A DNA stretch of 64,000 nucleotides from Candidatus Poribacteria bacterium. Its GTDB lineage: Bacteria > Poribacteria > WGA-4E > WGA-3G. The translations under genes and the position numbers were made by a program. The stretch is from positions 2,728,001 through 2,792,000 of the forward strand of contig OY282386.1 of assembly GCA_958295945.1 (NCBI GenBank), written 5' to 3'. Below the pieces are notes generated by a model. It worked only from the letters and a program-made list of their open reading frames with translations. It was not told the DNA's origin and made no database searches. This document shows, in pieces, positions 1 through 8,895 of this stretch (the stretch's first letter is position 1; the number at the start of each line of letters is the position of its first letter).

Positions 1-698
1 GCTTCCACGCGAAGACATTGTTCTTCTTCTCGCATATACTTTTCTTCCATAGATGTCATTATTGGCGTGCCATCAGGTAGATATGGACGTAAGAGTCTGA
101 CATGCGTCGTCATATCATCTTCCCATCGCAGCCAGAGATTCAACGCTTCACAGAACAACCCGCCATCGGCATCCGGTTCAATCTCAACGATGTCCCCCGA
201 TGGGGTACGTTGCCATCCACGAAACTCCACAGGTTTTTCCATCTCAGGTTGATGGATAAAATATTCTTGCACACCTATCTCCTTGAGATACAACTCCACT
301 TTTCTTGTGCGATCCTGATGTGCTGTGGCATCAGAGAGGAATTCAATAACTGCGACAGGCACTGCCCCCTCTTTCCAAGTATAGAAACTACGTCTCAACG
401 GATATTTTTCAACACCGAAGACGATATAAATATCAGGTGCAACACATTTTGTGATGTCTCCTTCTTCATAATAGATAAAACTGTCAACACCAATGTGTAT
501 TAAATCATTAATTGCAAAATATCGCTTGAGTTGGTCAGATAGAGTAGTTATCTGTTCAGCGTGAAAATCGGTCTCTGCCATAGGTTCGTCGTCCTCGCAA
601 GGATACCCATCAATGTATATTGTCGGTTTCCCATTTGCTTTTGGAAATACAGGTATATATTTTCTTTGTTTTATTTCAAAGTCGTTTAAGGTATTCAT
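1..698 (-). CDS. Uma2-family (PD-(D/E)XK-like) protein, 3' end outside window
   Basis: The minus strand is open from an ATG at 698 to the window edge, about 232 codons. The translation starts MNTLNDFEIKQRKYIPVF and contains the Uma2-type core APDIYIVFG followed by VIEFLSDAT, which carries the family's acidic nuclease-fold residues. It closely resembles the complete gene at 48026-48787: both share the YPLRRSFYTW block and the LLRPYLPDGTP segment near the C-terminus. Uma2 proteins are abundant in cyanobacteria, Planctomycetes and Poribacteria and are thought to be restriction-endonuclease-fold proteins; their cellular role is not settled. The family assignment is firm; nuclease activity is inferred. 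Confidence 0.85.
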   Translation of the reverse strand, partial: MNTLNDFEIKQRKYIPVFPKANGKPTIYIDGYPCEDDEPMAETDFHAEQITTLSDQLKRYFAINDLIHIGVDSFIYYEEGDITKCVAPDIYIVFGVEKYPLRRSFYTWKEGAVPVAVIEFLSDATAHQDRTRKVELYLKEIGVQEYFIHQPEMEKPVEFRGWQRTPSGDIVEIEPDADGGLFCEALNLWLRWEDDMTTHVRLLRPYLPDGTPIMTSMEEKYMREEEQCLRVE

Positions 699-934
699 GG
701 GATTCTCCATAAATGTTAGTTTGTTGTTCAATTGCTGAAACTATTTTTTTAAAAACTTCTTATTTTTACTTATGCCGCTTGTATAGTGTGCCTTAAGTAT
801 ATCACAGATTTAAGGGATAATCAAAGGTTATGGTCATCATTGACTCTGACTCTAATATTGCATTATTCTTGTAAATTAATACAATGCCTGTTATGATTAA
901 ATACTTTGACAAGGAGATAAACAGGAGGCAGCTT

Positions 935-1789
935 GTGTTGCATATTATATTCACAAATAGAACCAACAGGTATGGTAAAATCTCGCTCTATTATAGCGTA
1001 TTGATTTTGATGTTTTTGTCTGTGATGGCATTGGATGTTTCAGCTGTACCGTTACAACCAGATGCATATTGGAATTTTGACGATGGTACCGCAAGGGATA
1101 GTTCAAACCGGAGATTACACGGAACTTTTCACGGAAAGCCGACATCGGTTAAAGGAGTCTCTGGAAATGCATTGAAGTTTGTTGGCGGTCAAGGTATCAA
1201 GATTCCAGATTCACGTGGGATCAATACGAGAGGTCCATTTCCCAACCGCACCGTCGGGGCACTCTTTTACTGCGACAATGCCAACCAAGCACAGAAACAA
1301 GTGATTTTTGAAGCAGGTGGAATTACAAAAGGATTAGCCATTTATGTCTATAATAGTAGGATCTATGTCGGGGCATGGAATGTGCCAGTTCTCAACTGGA
1401 ATGGTGCATATCTCTTTACTGGGATTAAGTCAAGAAAATGGTATTACGTCGCTTTAGTTATTCGCAACGGCACGAATAGAATAGAATCAAACAAGTTTGA
1501 GATGTGGTTGGATGGTGAACTAATCGGTAAGGCGAAAGGGGCATATCTACAAGCACATGGACAAGATATAGGTATCGCACACGTCAGCCAGCATACAAAA
1601 TACCACGATGGTAGCGGTAGGGGCAGAGATGTTGACTGGTTTGAAGGTCTAATTGATGAGATCGTTATCTACAATAGGGCATTGAACATAACAAACATAA
1701 CGAGGCTGATGAATCCACTCAACGTTGAACCTAAAGGTAAATTCACGACTAGTTGGGGAACTCTGAAGGACTCTATTTTGTCAAATTAA
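935..1789 (+). CDS. Secreted LamG/concanavalin-A-like domain protein
   Basis: About 284 aa. I choose the GTG at 935 because a strong AGGAGG lies 6 nt upstream (923-928) and the protein then begins with a basic stretch and a hydrophobic signal peptide ending near VSA/VPL. An in-frame ATG at 884 would add 17 residues ahead of the Shine-Dalgarno. The mature part is one LamG-like jelly roll: it starts AYWNFDDGTARDSS, carries GNALKFVGGQGIKIPDS, and ends with GLIDEIVIYNRALN, the usual closing strand of Laminin_G_3 domains. Such domains typically bind glycans or cell-surface ligands. The last 25 residues carry the tail VEPKGKFTTSWGTLK seen in other exported proteins here. The gene lies just upstream of the sulfatase relic and may have worked with it on sulfated polysaccharide (inference). 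Confidence 0.8.
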   Translation: MLHIIFTNRTNRYGKISLYYSVLILMFLSVMALDVSAVPLQPDAYWNFDDGTARDSSNRRLHGTFHGKPTSVKGVSGNALKFVGGQGIKIPDSRGINTRGPFPNRTVGALFYCDNANQAQKQVIFEAGGITKGLAIYVYNSRIYVGAWNVPVLNWNGAYLFTGIKSRKWYYVALVIRNGTNRIESNKFEMWLDGELIGKAKGAYLQAHGQDIGIAHVSQHTKYHDGSGRGRDVDWFEGLIDEIVIYNRALNITNITRLMNPLNVEPKGKFTTSWGTLKDSILSN

Positions 1790-1824
1790 ATTCGTTAACG
1801 AACAATTAGCGTTTGATTTACAAC

Positions 1825-3636
1825 ATGGGATCTAAAATGGCACAGATAAACATCAGAAAAGAAAGAGAGAACATAGAGAAGAGCAATACACTTGAATCAG
1901 ATCACATCAATCGTAGAAAGTTTATCAAAGAACTTGGTATAGCGGGTGCTGGTGCATTGTCCCTTTTGCGTTCAAATGCAGTCGCACAGAATGTAGCAGT
2001 TGAAAATAAAAACAGGCCTAATATTCTCCTAATTATGACGGACCAACAACGTTGGGATGCAATGAGTTGCAGTGGCAACTGGGTCCGAACGCCAAACATG
2101 CATAGAATTGCCAGTGAAGGCGTTCAATTTACGAACTGTGTTACCAATTCACCTGTCTGTATAGCGGCGCGGGTTAGTTTAGCAACGGGTTTATATCCAC
2201 ACAACACGGGAATTTGGAAAAATGAGACTTACCTGATGCCTCCAGATACGCCAACATGGATGCAGGCTGTGCGCGATGTTGGTTATCGGACAAGTGTTTT
2301 CGGGAAAACACACCTGCATCCGCATTCTAACGGTTCTGATTTACGCAAACGTGAGTATTTGTTGCACGCTTATGGATTAGACGATGTGGATGAGATTCCA
2401 GGTCCACGAGCGAGTCGCCGCGTTCTATCACACATGACTGCATTATGGCAACAGAAAGGGTTATGGGCAGCATATAGAGCAGATGTTGAGGAACGCCTTA
2501 ATAATAAACCTTACGTTGTCCGCCCCACAATACTTGGGTTGAAGCATGACGCGGATGTTTATGTCGGGCAGCAAGCCAAGAAATATCTTACAAACTATGA
2601 CCGTGTCGAACCGTGGTTCTGTTGGGTCAGTTTCGGTGGACCACATGAACCTTGGGATGCCCCAGAACCTTATGCGAGTATGTATGCCCCCAGAAGTATG
2701 CCGAACCTAGTGCCTCGTCCACCTGCTGCCAGAAATCGACCACGAGGAGACTTAAGACACGCGTATGAACACAAATAGGTTTAACCCTAAATTTGTGGGA
2801 GGAGAAGTCGGTAAATTACGGGCGGACTATGCTGGAAACGTCACCATGATTGATGACCAGATAGGTGAAATACTTGAGACGATTCAGGCACGTGGTGAAC
2901 TTGATAATACTGTCATTGTCTTCTGCTCTGATCCTGGAGAGATGAACGGTGATTATGGTATGATATATAAGAAGAATTTCCTCAACGGATCGGTGCGAAT
3001 TCCCTTCCTCATGCGTACCCCGGATACATTGAATAACGGTGCGATTAACCGTATAAGTGATAGTCCAGTAGAATGGATTGATATCGGTCCAACGCTTGTT
3101 GAACTGGCTGGTGGTACAATGACACATCACCAATTTGGTAAATCGTTATGTCCATTGTTAGATGGCAGCGAAGGAAATCACCGAGAATTTGCGATTTCTC
3201 AATTCGCGGGTGAAACGATGCTCCTAAATCAAGAGTGGAAAATCACCTTGAATACACGCAATGAACCTTATCTCTTCTTTGATGTTCATAACGATCCCAT
3301 GGAAATAAACAACCTCGCGGCTATACCGAAAATGAAGGCGTTGGAAACAGAATTACGTTCACAGATCTTAGAACACCGTTCTCAGACACAAACACCGATG
3401 GACGTTGAACCTAAAGGTAAAAAAATAGTTTCGCTTGGACAGATAAAGCGAAATCAACTACTTCAAACTATCCCAACCCTTTCAATCCAGAGACATGGAT
3501 TCCATTTCCACTTGCAGATGAGACCGATGTTACGATTCACATCTACTCCTTAACTGGAAAGTTGGTTAAGTCCATATCTATTGGCAAAATGGCTGCGGGA
3601 GATTACACATCTCGCAAAATGCTAATCTGTAAATAA
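1825..3636 (+). pseudogene. Tat-exported arylsulfatase, frameshifted relic with T9SS/FlgD-type tail
   Basis: Three reading frames together encode one type I sulfatase. Frame A (to 2778) has a twin-arginine signal (NRRKFIKELGIAGAGAL), the N-terminal metal site LIMTDQQRWD and the formylglycine motif CIAAR (C-x-A-x-R, a permitted variant). Frame B (2765-3553) continues with RADYAGNVTMIDDQIGEIL after a frameshift near 2765-2778. There the usual SDHGE...GDHG metal motif reads SDPGEMNGDYG, so conserved histidines are lost. A third frame (about 3466-3636) encodes NYPNPFNPETWIPF and a FlgD-like sorting domain. The DVEPKGK linker precedes it. Two frameshifts plus lost active-site residues argue for a decayed gene, although the frameshifts alone could be assembly errors. 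The start is uncertain (ATG 1825 or 1837; no clear Shine-Dalgarno). Confidence 0.82.
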
Positions 3637-3695
3637 CCTGATGCCTTTCATAGTGACCTATAAAGGTATCCGTGATTTGCAGCGTGGCGTGCCCA

Positions 3696-3863
3696 CATCA
3701 AAATGCAGAAAAGTGTGGTAAGGATTTATATACGTTAGCGACCAATTGTGGTATCTATCAAGTGGACATAGCGAAGCAAGAAGTTGTCTTTATCTGTGAT
3801 GGTGCAGCGCGGATATGGAACCGCTCGGATAAGTATTTTCCGAAAACTAATAATGAGATTTAA
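3696..3863 (+). pseudogene. Internal fragment of an ISKra4-type transposase
   Basis: About 55 codons reading QNAEKCGKDLYTLATNCGIY, then KQEVVFICDGAARIWN, match the middle of the transposase at 49966-51430, which reads QNAAQSGKDLYALATRSGIY and KQEVVSIGDGAPWIWN. In the fragment the GDGAPW signature is changed to CDGAAR. No flanking inverted repeats or remaining transposase domains are visible, so this is a decayed remnant of the same IS family. It follows the sulfatase relic directly. Confidence 0.75.
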
Positions 3864-3968
3864 TCAATTAGAATTGGTATTACTTTTAAACCCTTGCTTA
3901 CGCAATCACTACAAGTTATTCAATAATTATTGCCTATATTTTAACAGAATTATGAGTTTTTGGCGCGC

Positions 3969-4070
3969 TTAATGAAGATTCATTTATTAATTCGGTAATT
4001 CTTATTTACTCTAAACTCCGTAGGCGCGCTTTGTAAGCGCGCTGGGTTTTGATCTTAAATTACCTATCTG
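3969..4070 (+). repeat. MITE-like repeat with GCGCGC hairpin (degenerate copy)
   Basis: The segment runs from AATGAAGATTCATTTATTAA through a central hairpin at 4024-4042 (GCGCGCTT, 3-nt loop, AAGCGCGC) to a GATCTTAAATTACC-like right side. The same order of blocks is found on the minus strand at 51121-51285, where both terminal inverted repeats are well preserved. No coding sequence is seen between the ISKra4 fragment and the IS4-like transposase (3864-4230) apart from this repeat and the inverted repeat at 4174-4233. Confidence 0.65.
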
Positions 4071-4173
4071 GGATTTCTCACAATGTTTTTTATACTGCTA
4101 ACAATCAATGTTTAGAAGGGATAGTGTTATGAAAATGCGATTTGATTTTTTAGATTTTTCTTGACTTTTCGGA

Positions 4174-4233
4174 CATGAGATAGCATCCTAATTGTAATAT
4201 AAGTTTTTTCATAGATTAGGAGGCTATCTCATG
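4174..4233 (+). promoter_or_regulatory. Inverted repeat covering RBS and start codon of the transposase
   Basis: The arm at 4174-4193 (CATGAGATAGCATCCTAATT) pairs with 4214-4233 (GATTAGGAGGCTATCTCATG), 18 of 20 positions. The right arm contains the AGGAGG Shine-Dalgarno and the ATG of the transposase at 4231. A transcript entering from outside would fold and hide the start site. A transcript starting between the arms, for example from the TAATAT at 4195-4200, would not. This is the known logic of protection against read-through in several IS elements; applying it here is inference. Confidence 0.6.
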
Positions 4234-5018
4234 TGTCAATATCTTATCAAATCTACGATGTCCTTTCAAACACTTCTCTACTCTCATTTTGGGAAAAAGT
4301 CTTTGCAATTGCGAGAAACGCTACTTTTACTTTCAATGGGTCATATGTTTGCACTTTTTAATCCGAATCAGGTAGCACAATCGTTATCTATTCCGGTAGC
4401 GAACCTTTATAGGCATCTAAAAGGCTTCTCGCTCTATCAATGGAAGTGTCTATTTGTTCGCGTCGGGTGTTCGATCGCACTCCAAGAGGGACGAGATACC
4501 GAATCCAAAAGTGATGCTACAAAATCTCGTCGTCGTCCTACAATAAGTGTGGATGGGACAAATGACCCGCGCTATGGTAAACTCCTGTCCTACTGCTTCA
4601 GTTGGTGGTCAAAAAAACACAATACCTCTATCCGAGGCAGAAATGTGTTAGCTATCACGATCAAGATTGGCTCTATGATTATCCCTCTCAATATTCGCAT
4701 TGTTAGCAAACAAGGCAGAAGGAACACAGATAAACCTTCCTATTTTATTACGATGCTCAAAGAGATATTAGATTTCTTTGACACATCGGGTGTGGATTTG
4801 AGAAAATATCCGATCACTTTTGATGCGTGGTATGGCAGTCAACAACTACTCCAAATCCTGTCTGATATGGGATTTGATACCAAACTCGTGCACGGGAAAA
4901 GCAACTATGTGATGGATATTGAGAACGAGAACGTTAAACTCTCACAACACAAAAAACGGGTAGAACTACATCCAGCAAGATGGGGATGCGATAAACCACA
5001 CTATCGCATCCACGCAAC

Positions 5019-6268
5019 TAGTAGCCTGTCCACACTAAAATTGTGGGTATAAGCGTTTCAATCGGATGCGAGCATCATCCGTTGTCCATTGCCAGTCTAC
5101 TTGCTTCGCTTCACCATTTCGTCTTTTTTCCCAAGCTTGTGTCTCTCGTCGTAGTGTTTCTATATCAGGGATGCGACGACCTAAACATTGTCGTGTTAGC
5201 ACGCTAAGTTCTATCTCAGCAATATTCAACCAACTTCCATGTTTGGGCGTATACACGATTTCTAAACGAGCACATAAACGGCGTGCTTCCGCTGCTGGAA
5301 ACGCTTTATACAAGGATGAAACTTTATGTGTATTCAGATTATCACAAACTAAAATCACTCGTTTTGCTTTCGGATACACCTCGTCTAATAGCACCTTTAC
5401 CTCTTGTGCCCAATCCACCGCAGTCCGACGCTCACGCACAGACACGCCTCTCCACCCCGTTAGTGCTTCTGTGAATATGAAAAGTTGTGCTGTGCCATTG
5501 CGTCTATATTCATTATCTACACGCTTGACTTGACCCGGTTTGAGGGGGCACGGCTCGCGAATATCATCCCTCAACGTTACAGGTTGTTCATCCATATTCA
5601 CAACCGGCACATCTGTGTCTAAAGGTTTCTGATAGAGATCAAGCACTTCTTCCATTGCTGCGACAAACTCAGCATTTTCGGTGGGTGGGATTACCCATTG
5701 TTCCACCAGGTGTGGCTTTAGTTCGTTTTTTTTAGCGTCTGGCGCACTGTTTCAGAACAAATACTCTCAACGATTTCAAGCTTCACGAATTCCGAAGCAA
5801 GAAGACGAAGGGACCACCTGCTATAGCCTTCAGGCGGTTCGCTACAACTCAACGCAATCAGACGCGCTTCTGCTTCACCATCCAACTTTCGAGGACACGG
5901 AGGTGTTTTGCGGTGCACTCGATCCAACGCTCCCGATAAACCCTTTTCTACAAAACGATGCCGCACATTGTAAACCGTCTGCTCATGACACGAGTAAGCT
6001 TCAGCTATCTGCTTATCAGTCCAGCGAGGACCATTTACATCGGATTTCAATAAGATGTGTGCATGCCTGATCTTATACGCTTTATTTTCTCCTTTACTTA
6101 TATACTTGTTTAGTTCTTCACGCTCAATATCAGTTAATTCAACTATATATTTCTTTTTCAAGAGACTATTCCTTAAAGAAGTATTTAGGGACATTCTAAA
6201 AGAAATACGTCTGTTTGGCAAGTTTTATTGAAGAATATACCTATAATTTTAGTGTAGACACTCCACTA
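5019..6268. mobile_element. IS630-family insertion sequence with TA target duplication
   Basis: The element spans 5021-6266 and is flanked by TA at 5019-5020 and 6267-6268, within a CTAG target, as known for IS630. The ends are imperfect inverted repeats: left GTAGCCTGTCCACACTAAAA and right, read inward, GTGGAGTGTCTACACTAAAA, with the similarity continuing for several more bases. It carries a two-frame transposase on the minus strand. Both ends and the transposase are present, so the copy may still be active. Confidence 0.88.
5035..6194 (-). CDS. IS630-family transposase, two frames joined by a probable -1 frameshift
   Basis: Frame A (stop at 5718; ATG at 6194, or TTG at 6221) encodes the helix-turn-helix part, including WTDKQIAEAYSCHEQTVYNV. 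Frame B (GTG at 5706 down to 5035) encodes the DDE catalytic domain: D in VVNMDEQPV, D in LVCDNLNTH and E in WLNIAEIELS. The frames meet at a run of eight A (minus strand; plus-strand T run 5726-5733) just before the frame A stop. A -1 slip there gives TLKKNELKPHLVEQW and fuses HTH and catalytic domains. Programmed frameshifting at such A runs is known in IS630-like and other IS families. The gene lies antisense inside the interrupted IS4-like transposase. Confidence 0.85.
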
Positions 6269-6636
6269 GTAAGACATTTGGATCACTTGTGCTCCTCTTC
6301 TTTTTAGATATGGGCAAGACCCGAACAATGATGGTCTTTGGAAAATCCGGACGATCTTGTGAAATACTCAAGATTTGGTCTCAACACCACGGTATAGAAC
6401 AATTTTGGAGATACCTAAAAACAGATTTGAAACTTTCAAAAATGAGTTTAGCGGGTAGACAAGGTGCGTATGCGAGCTTGGGTGTCAAAGTGATGAGCTC
6501 TCTCTTAGGACAGCATTTGAGCCGTTTGACACATAAAACATTCTATCAGGGACAACTTGAACTTTCTGGACAAAGACACATCCTGTTTACTCTTATAGAG
6601 CATTTTCATGAACAAATACCAACGAAGCACCTATAG

Positions 6637-6978
6637 ACATTGAAATCCACAGCAATTTGATAAATACCAGATTATTATTGACAATTAATACAAATTAACG
6701 TATTATAACTGTGGTAGATTTTAGAGTTAATTGGACATCTGCTTCGTCAGAATACACCAAATTAAGGGTAAAAAGTCGCTATTTCAGTGATTTACCCCTA
6801 AATCTCCCTTATCAAGGGGACTTCAAGGGAAATGTGTTAGTCTTGTTGTTTTGTTATGATTAATTCATAATTTAAAGACATTGGTATAATATGGATTTGT
6901 GTTAATTATTCTAAAGATTAATCAACAGGATTGAAACAGTTAGTTACAGTACAGTTCAGTTATGTATTGGTACTCAAT
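6637..6978. other. Intergenic region between the IS and the tubulin/Zor-like operon
   Basis: No gene seen. It contains GGTAGATTTTAGAGTTAATT at about 6713-6732, related to the right end of the 19036-19173 repeat, and a T/A-rich stretch with an extended -10 element at 6882-6890. The IS4-like element should end in the first part of this gap, but its terminus cannot be placed. Confidence 0.5.
6882..6890 (+). promoter_or_regulatory. Extended -10 promoter candidate for the tubulin/Zor-like operon
   Basis: TGGTATAAT gives a consensus TATAAT at 6885-6890 preceded by TG one base away, an extended -10. No good -35 lies at the standard distance, which extended -10 promoters do not need. It is about 90 nt upstream of the first gene of the operon. 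Confidence 0.4.
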
Positions 6979-8379
6979 ATGAAACAAAACTATTTAGGTT
7001 TGAAAACAAGTTTTTGCCTATTCTCCATTAGTCTATGCGTCCTATTCTTTCTAACAAGTTGTAGTAACGGTCCGATTCCTCCAACCCCTCCTGTAATAGA
7101 CAAATCCGGCCAAACACCTGGCCCTATATCGGAAAACCTTGTTGCGCGTATCTATTTTGACGCGACACTCTCAATGCAAGGTTATGTTATCCCAGGGGCA
7201 ACACGTTACACACAAATGTGTCGTTATTTAGAAAGTGTTATTGTGAGTGGTTGGGAAAACGCAACTGTAGATTTTTTTCGGTTTGGTGAAGAAGTTGAAC
7301 CTATCGACAGAAACACTTACCTTAATCTTTCCCGACCTGGATTCTACGAGAACAGTAGTATTTTCCGCAAAACATTCATACAGAAAATAATCGATCATGA
7401 AGCAGAGTTGACTACTGATGAGGTTGAGGAAAGTGTGACTACTGAAGAATCAACAGAGACAGCAACGATCCCAGAAGATACCAACAATAGTGAAAAAGGA
7501 AACCCTTTAGTTGTAATTGTGACAGACCTTTTTCAAGATAACAGAGACTTAACTGTATTGGTCACACAAATCAAGAAGCACTATATTCAAAAAGGATATG
7601 AGGTGGGTCTCCTCGGACTTCGCAGTGAATTTGATGGAACGGTTTACGACCTGGGGGACAGTCCGCTCCCCTATAGCAGCACAACCAATAATCCTGAAAC
7701 ATACCGACCATTTTATCTCCTTGTTATAGGTAGACATGCCGATATTTCACACTATTTTGATCGTCTAATGGCAAATGGATTTGCAGAAGCAGAAACGGTA
7801 TTGTTTTCTCGCTATCTGGTCAATCCTTTACTTTCATTTGAAAATGTTAACCCTGAAGTCGAAAATTTAATCAGAGACAGAATCGCTGAAGAACCAGATC
7901 CCCGCGTGAAAGAATATAGAATCACGAGGAATAACAATCCATCTCAAATTTCTGCTATATTGAAGTTCCAGTTTCTTTCACACGTTATGCCGTTTGCCAC
8001 AGAAAACTTTGAAGTTTCTATTGTTGCAAAAAATAAACCTGATCCGGATGGGCAAAATGAAATTAGTCTAGATGCTCAGGAGTGTATGGAAGTGACTTCA
8101 ACACTTTCTAATAATGGTGATAAACTCAGTATAGACATCAATTTGGACTCGGGGGCTTTGCCAGATGAAAGAATGATATACTTATACGAGGTAACATTGA
8201 GTCCTGGAACTGATACATTTAAAGAACCTGATTGGTGCTCACAGTGGGATATGGGAGACGAACGCAACGGTGCAAAGACACTTAATTTGGTTAATTTCGT
8301 TCGCGGTCTTTCGCAAGCAACCGCTCTGATACATGAACCGATTATTGCTAAATTTCATTTCTATATAGAAAAAAGGTGA
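6979..8379 (+). CDS. Lipoprotein with vWA-like fold, first gene of the tubulin/Zor-like operon
   Basis: 466 aa from the ATG at 6979, chosen because it gives a clean lipoprotein signal ending in the lipobox LTSC (Cys about 28); a TTG at 6931 would add 16 residues. After a proline-rich spacer, ARIYFDATLSMQGYV resembles the first strand and MIDAS-like D-x-x-x-S of a von Willebrand A fold. PLVVIVTDLFQDNRDL, about 130 residues later, resembles the TDxF strand of vWA domains. An acidic Thr/Glu-rich insert separates them. The MIDAS motif is not canonical, so metal binding is uncertain. The C-terminal 170 residues match nothing I recognise. The predicted location is the membrane, facing the periplasm, so it could be a sensor or docking part of the machine encoded downstream. 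Confidence 0.7.
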   Translation: MKQNYLGLKTSFCLFSISLCVLFFLTSCSNGPIPPTPPVIDKSGQTPGPISENLVARIYFDATLSMQGYVIPGATRYTQMCRYLESVIVSGWENATVDFFRFGEEVEPIDRNTYLNLSRPGFYENSSIFRKTFIQKIIDHEAELTTDEVEESVTTEESTETATIPEDTNNSEKGNPLVVIVTDLFQDNRDLTVLVTQIKKHYIQKGYEVGLLGLRSEFDGTVYDLGDSPLPYSSTTNNPETYRPFYLLVIGRHADISHYFDRLMANGFAEAETVLFSRYLVNPLLSFENVNPEVENLIRDRIAEEPDPRVKEYRITRNNNPSQISAILKFQFLSHVMPFATENFEVSIVAKNKPDPDGQNEISLDAQECMEVTSTLSNNGDKLSIDINLDSGALPDERMIYLYEVTLSPGTDTFKEPDWCSQWDMGDERNGAKTLNLVNFVRGLSQATALIHEPIIAKFHFYIEKR

Positions 8380-8394
8380 TGGAGAAATTAAGAT

Positions 8395-8862
8395 ATGAAA
8401 CATGCGGGAAATTTCATTGGTATCGTAGTTATTTTTTGCGTTTTTTTCTTTGGTTTTGTTGAGCTTGAATTACGGATTATAGATTCCAACCCACCACAAC
8501 TTCCCCCTACTGTTACATTGGGAGAGTGGAAGGCAAGTTTTCAATTATGGATATCTGTTTGTGTCGGTTGTGCTGGTGCAGCTAGTCTTTTATGGTATGT
8601 ATTGGCTCAATGGATTTTCAAGATAAATAGATGGAAAGATACCGGTAAACGGTCAACTTGGATATGGTTGTATCTTCTATTACCATTTGTTGCTTTTATT
8701 ATAAGTGCAATCTTTGTAAAACGAGTTGAAAGCAGTCTAACGTGGATATATCTGTTTTTCTTCCTGACTGGACTATTTCATTATTATATCGCCACGGTTT
8801 TGTTTTCCCCTTCGTCTTTTAAATTTACCCCATTAGGGGCTAAATACATACGGTACTGGTAA
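8395..8862 (+). CDS. Four-TM membrane protein of the tubulin/Zor-like operon
   Basis: 155 aa, no family recognised. Four hydrophobic segments are visible: near the N-terminus (IGIVVIFCVFFFGFV), about 45-70 (LWISVCVGCAGAASLLWYVL), about 88-107 (WIWLYLLLPFVAFIISAIFV) and about 115-137 (WIYLFFFLTGLFHYYIA). GGAG lies 9 nt before the ATG. It starts 15 nt after the lipoprotein stop and ends 33 nt before the tubulin-like gene, so it is very probably co-transcribed. A small multi-TM protein between a lipoprotein and a cytoplasmic NTPase could anchor the NTPase to the membrane (inference). Confidence 0.65.
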   Translation: MKHAGNFIGIVVIFCVFFFGFVELELRIIDSNPPQLPPTVTLGEWKASFQLWISVCVGCAGAASLLWYVLAQWIFKINRWKDTGKRSTWIWLYLLLPFVAFIISAIFVKRVESSLTWIYLFFFLTGLFHYYIATVLFSPSSFKFTPLGAKYIRYW

Positions 8863-8895
8863 GTGTTTATTAGAACTTTTTATATGAGGTGATAG

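Larger units (their letters stand above)
4231..6636 (+). pseudogene. IS4-superfamily DDE transposase, split by an IS630 insertion
   Basis: The N-terminal part is 4231-5020 and the C-terminal part 6269-6636. Removing 5021-6268 restores one open frame with the junction IHATSKTFGSLVLLFFLDMG. The catalytic residues appear as D in SVDGTND, D in TFDAWYGS and E in HHGIEQFWRYLK, typical of the IS4/IS701-like DDE group. It starts at ATG 4231 with AGGAGG upstream. The downstream part could be read from a GTG at 6289 but would lack both aspartates. The insert including its TA duplication is 1248 bp, a multiple of three, so the frame is kept and precise excision would restore the gene. I could not identify the terminal inverted repeats of this outer element. 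Confidence 0.85.

Noticed and set aside
102-503. Plus-strand frames in the first 500 bases
   Set aside because: They lie opposite the clear Uma2 coding frame on the minus strand.
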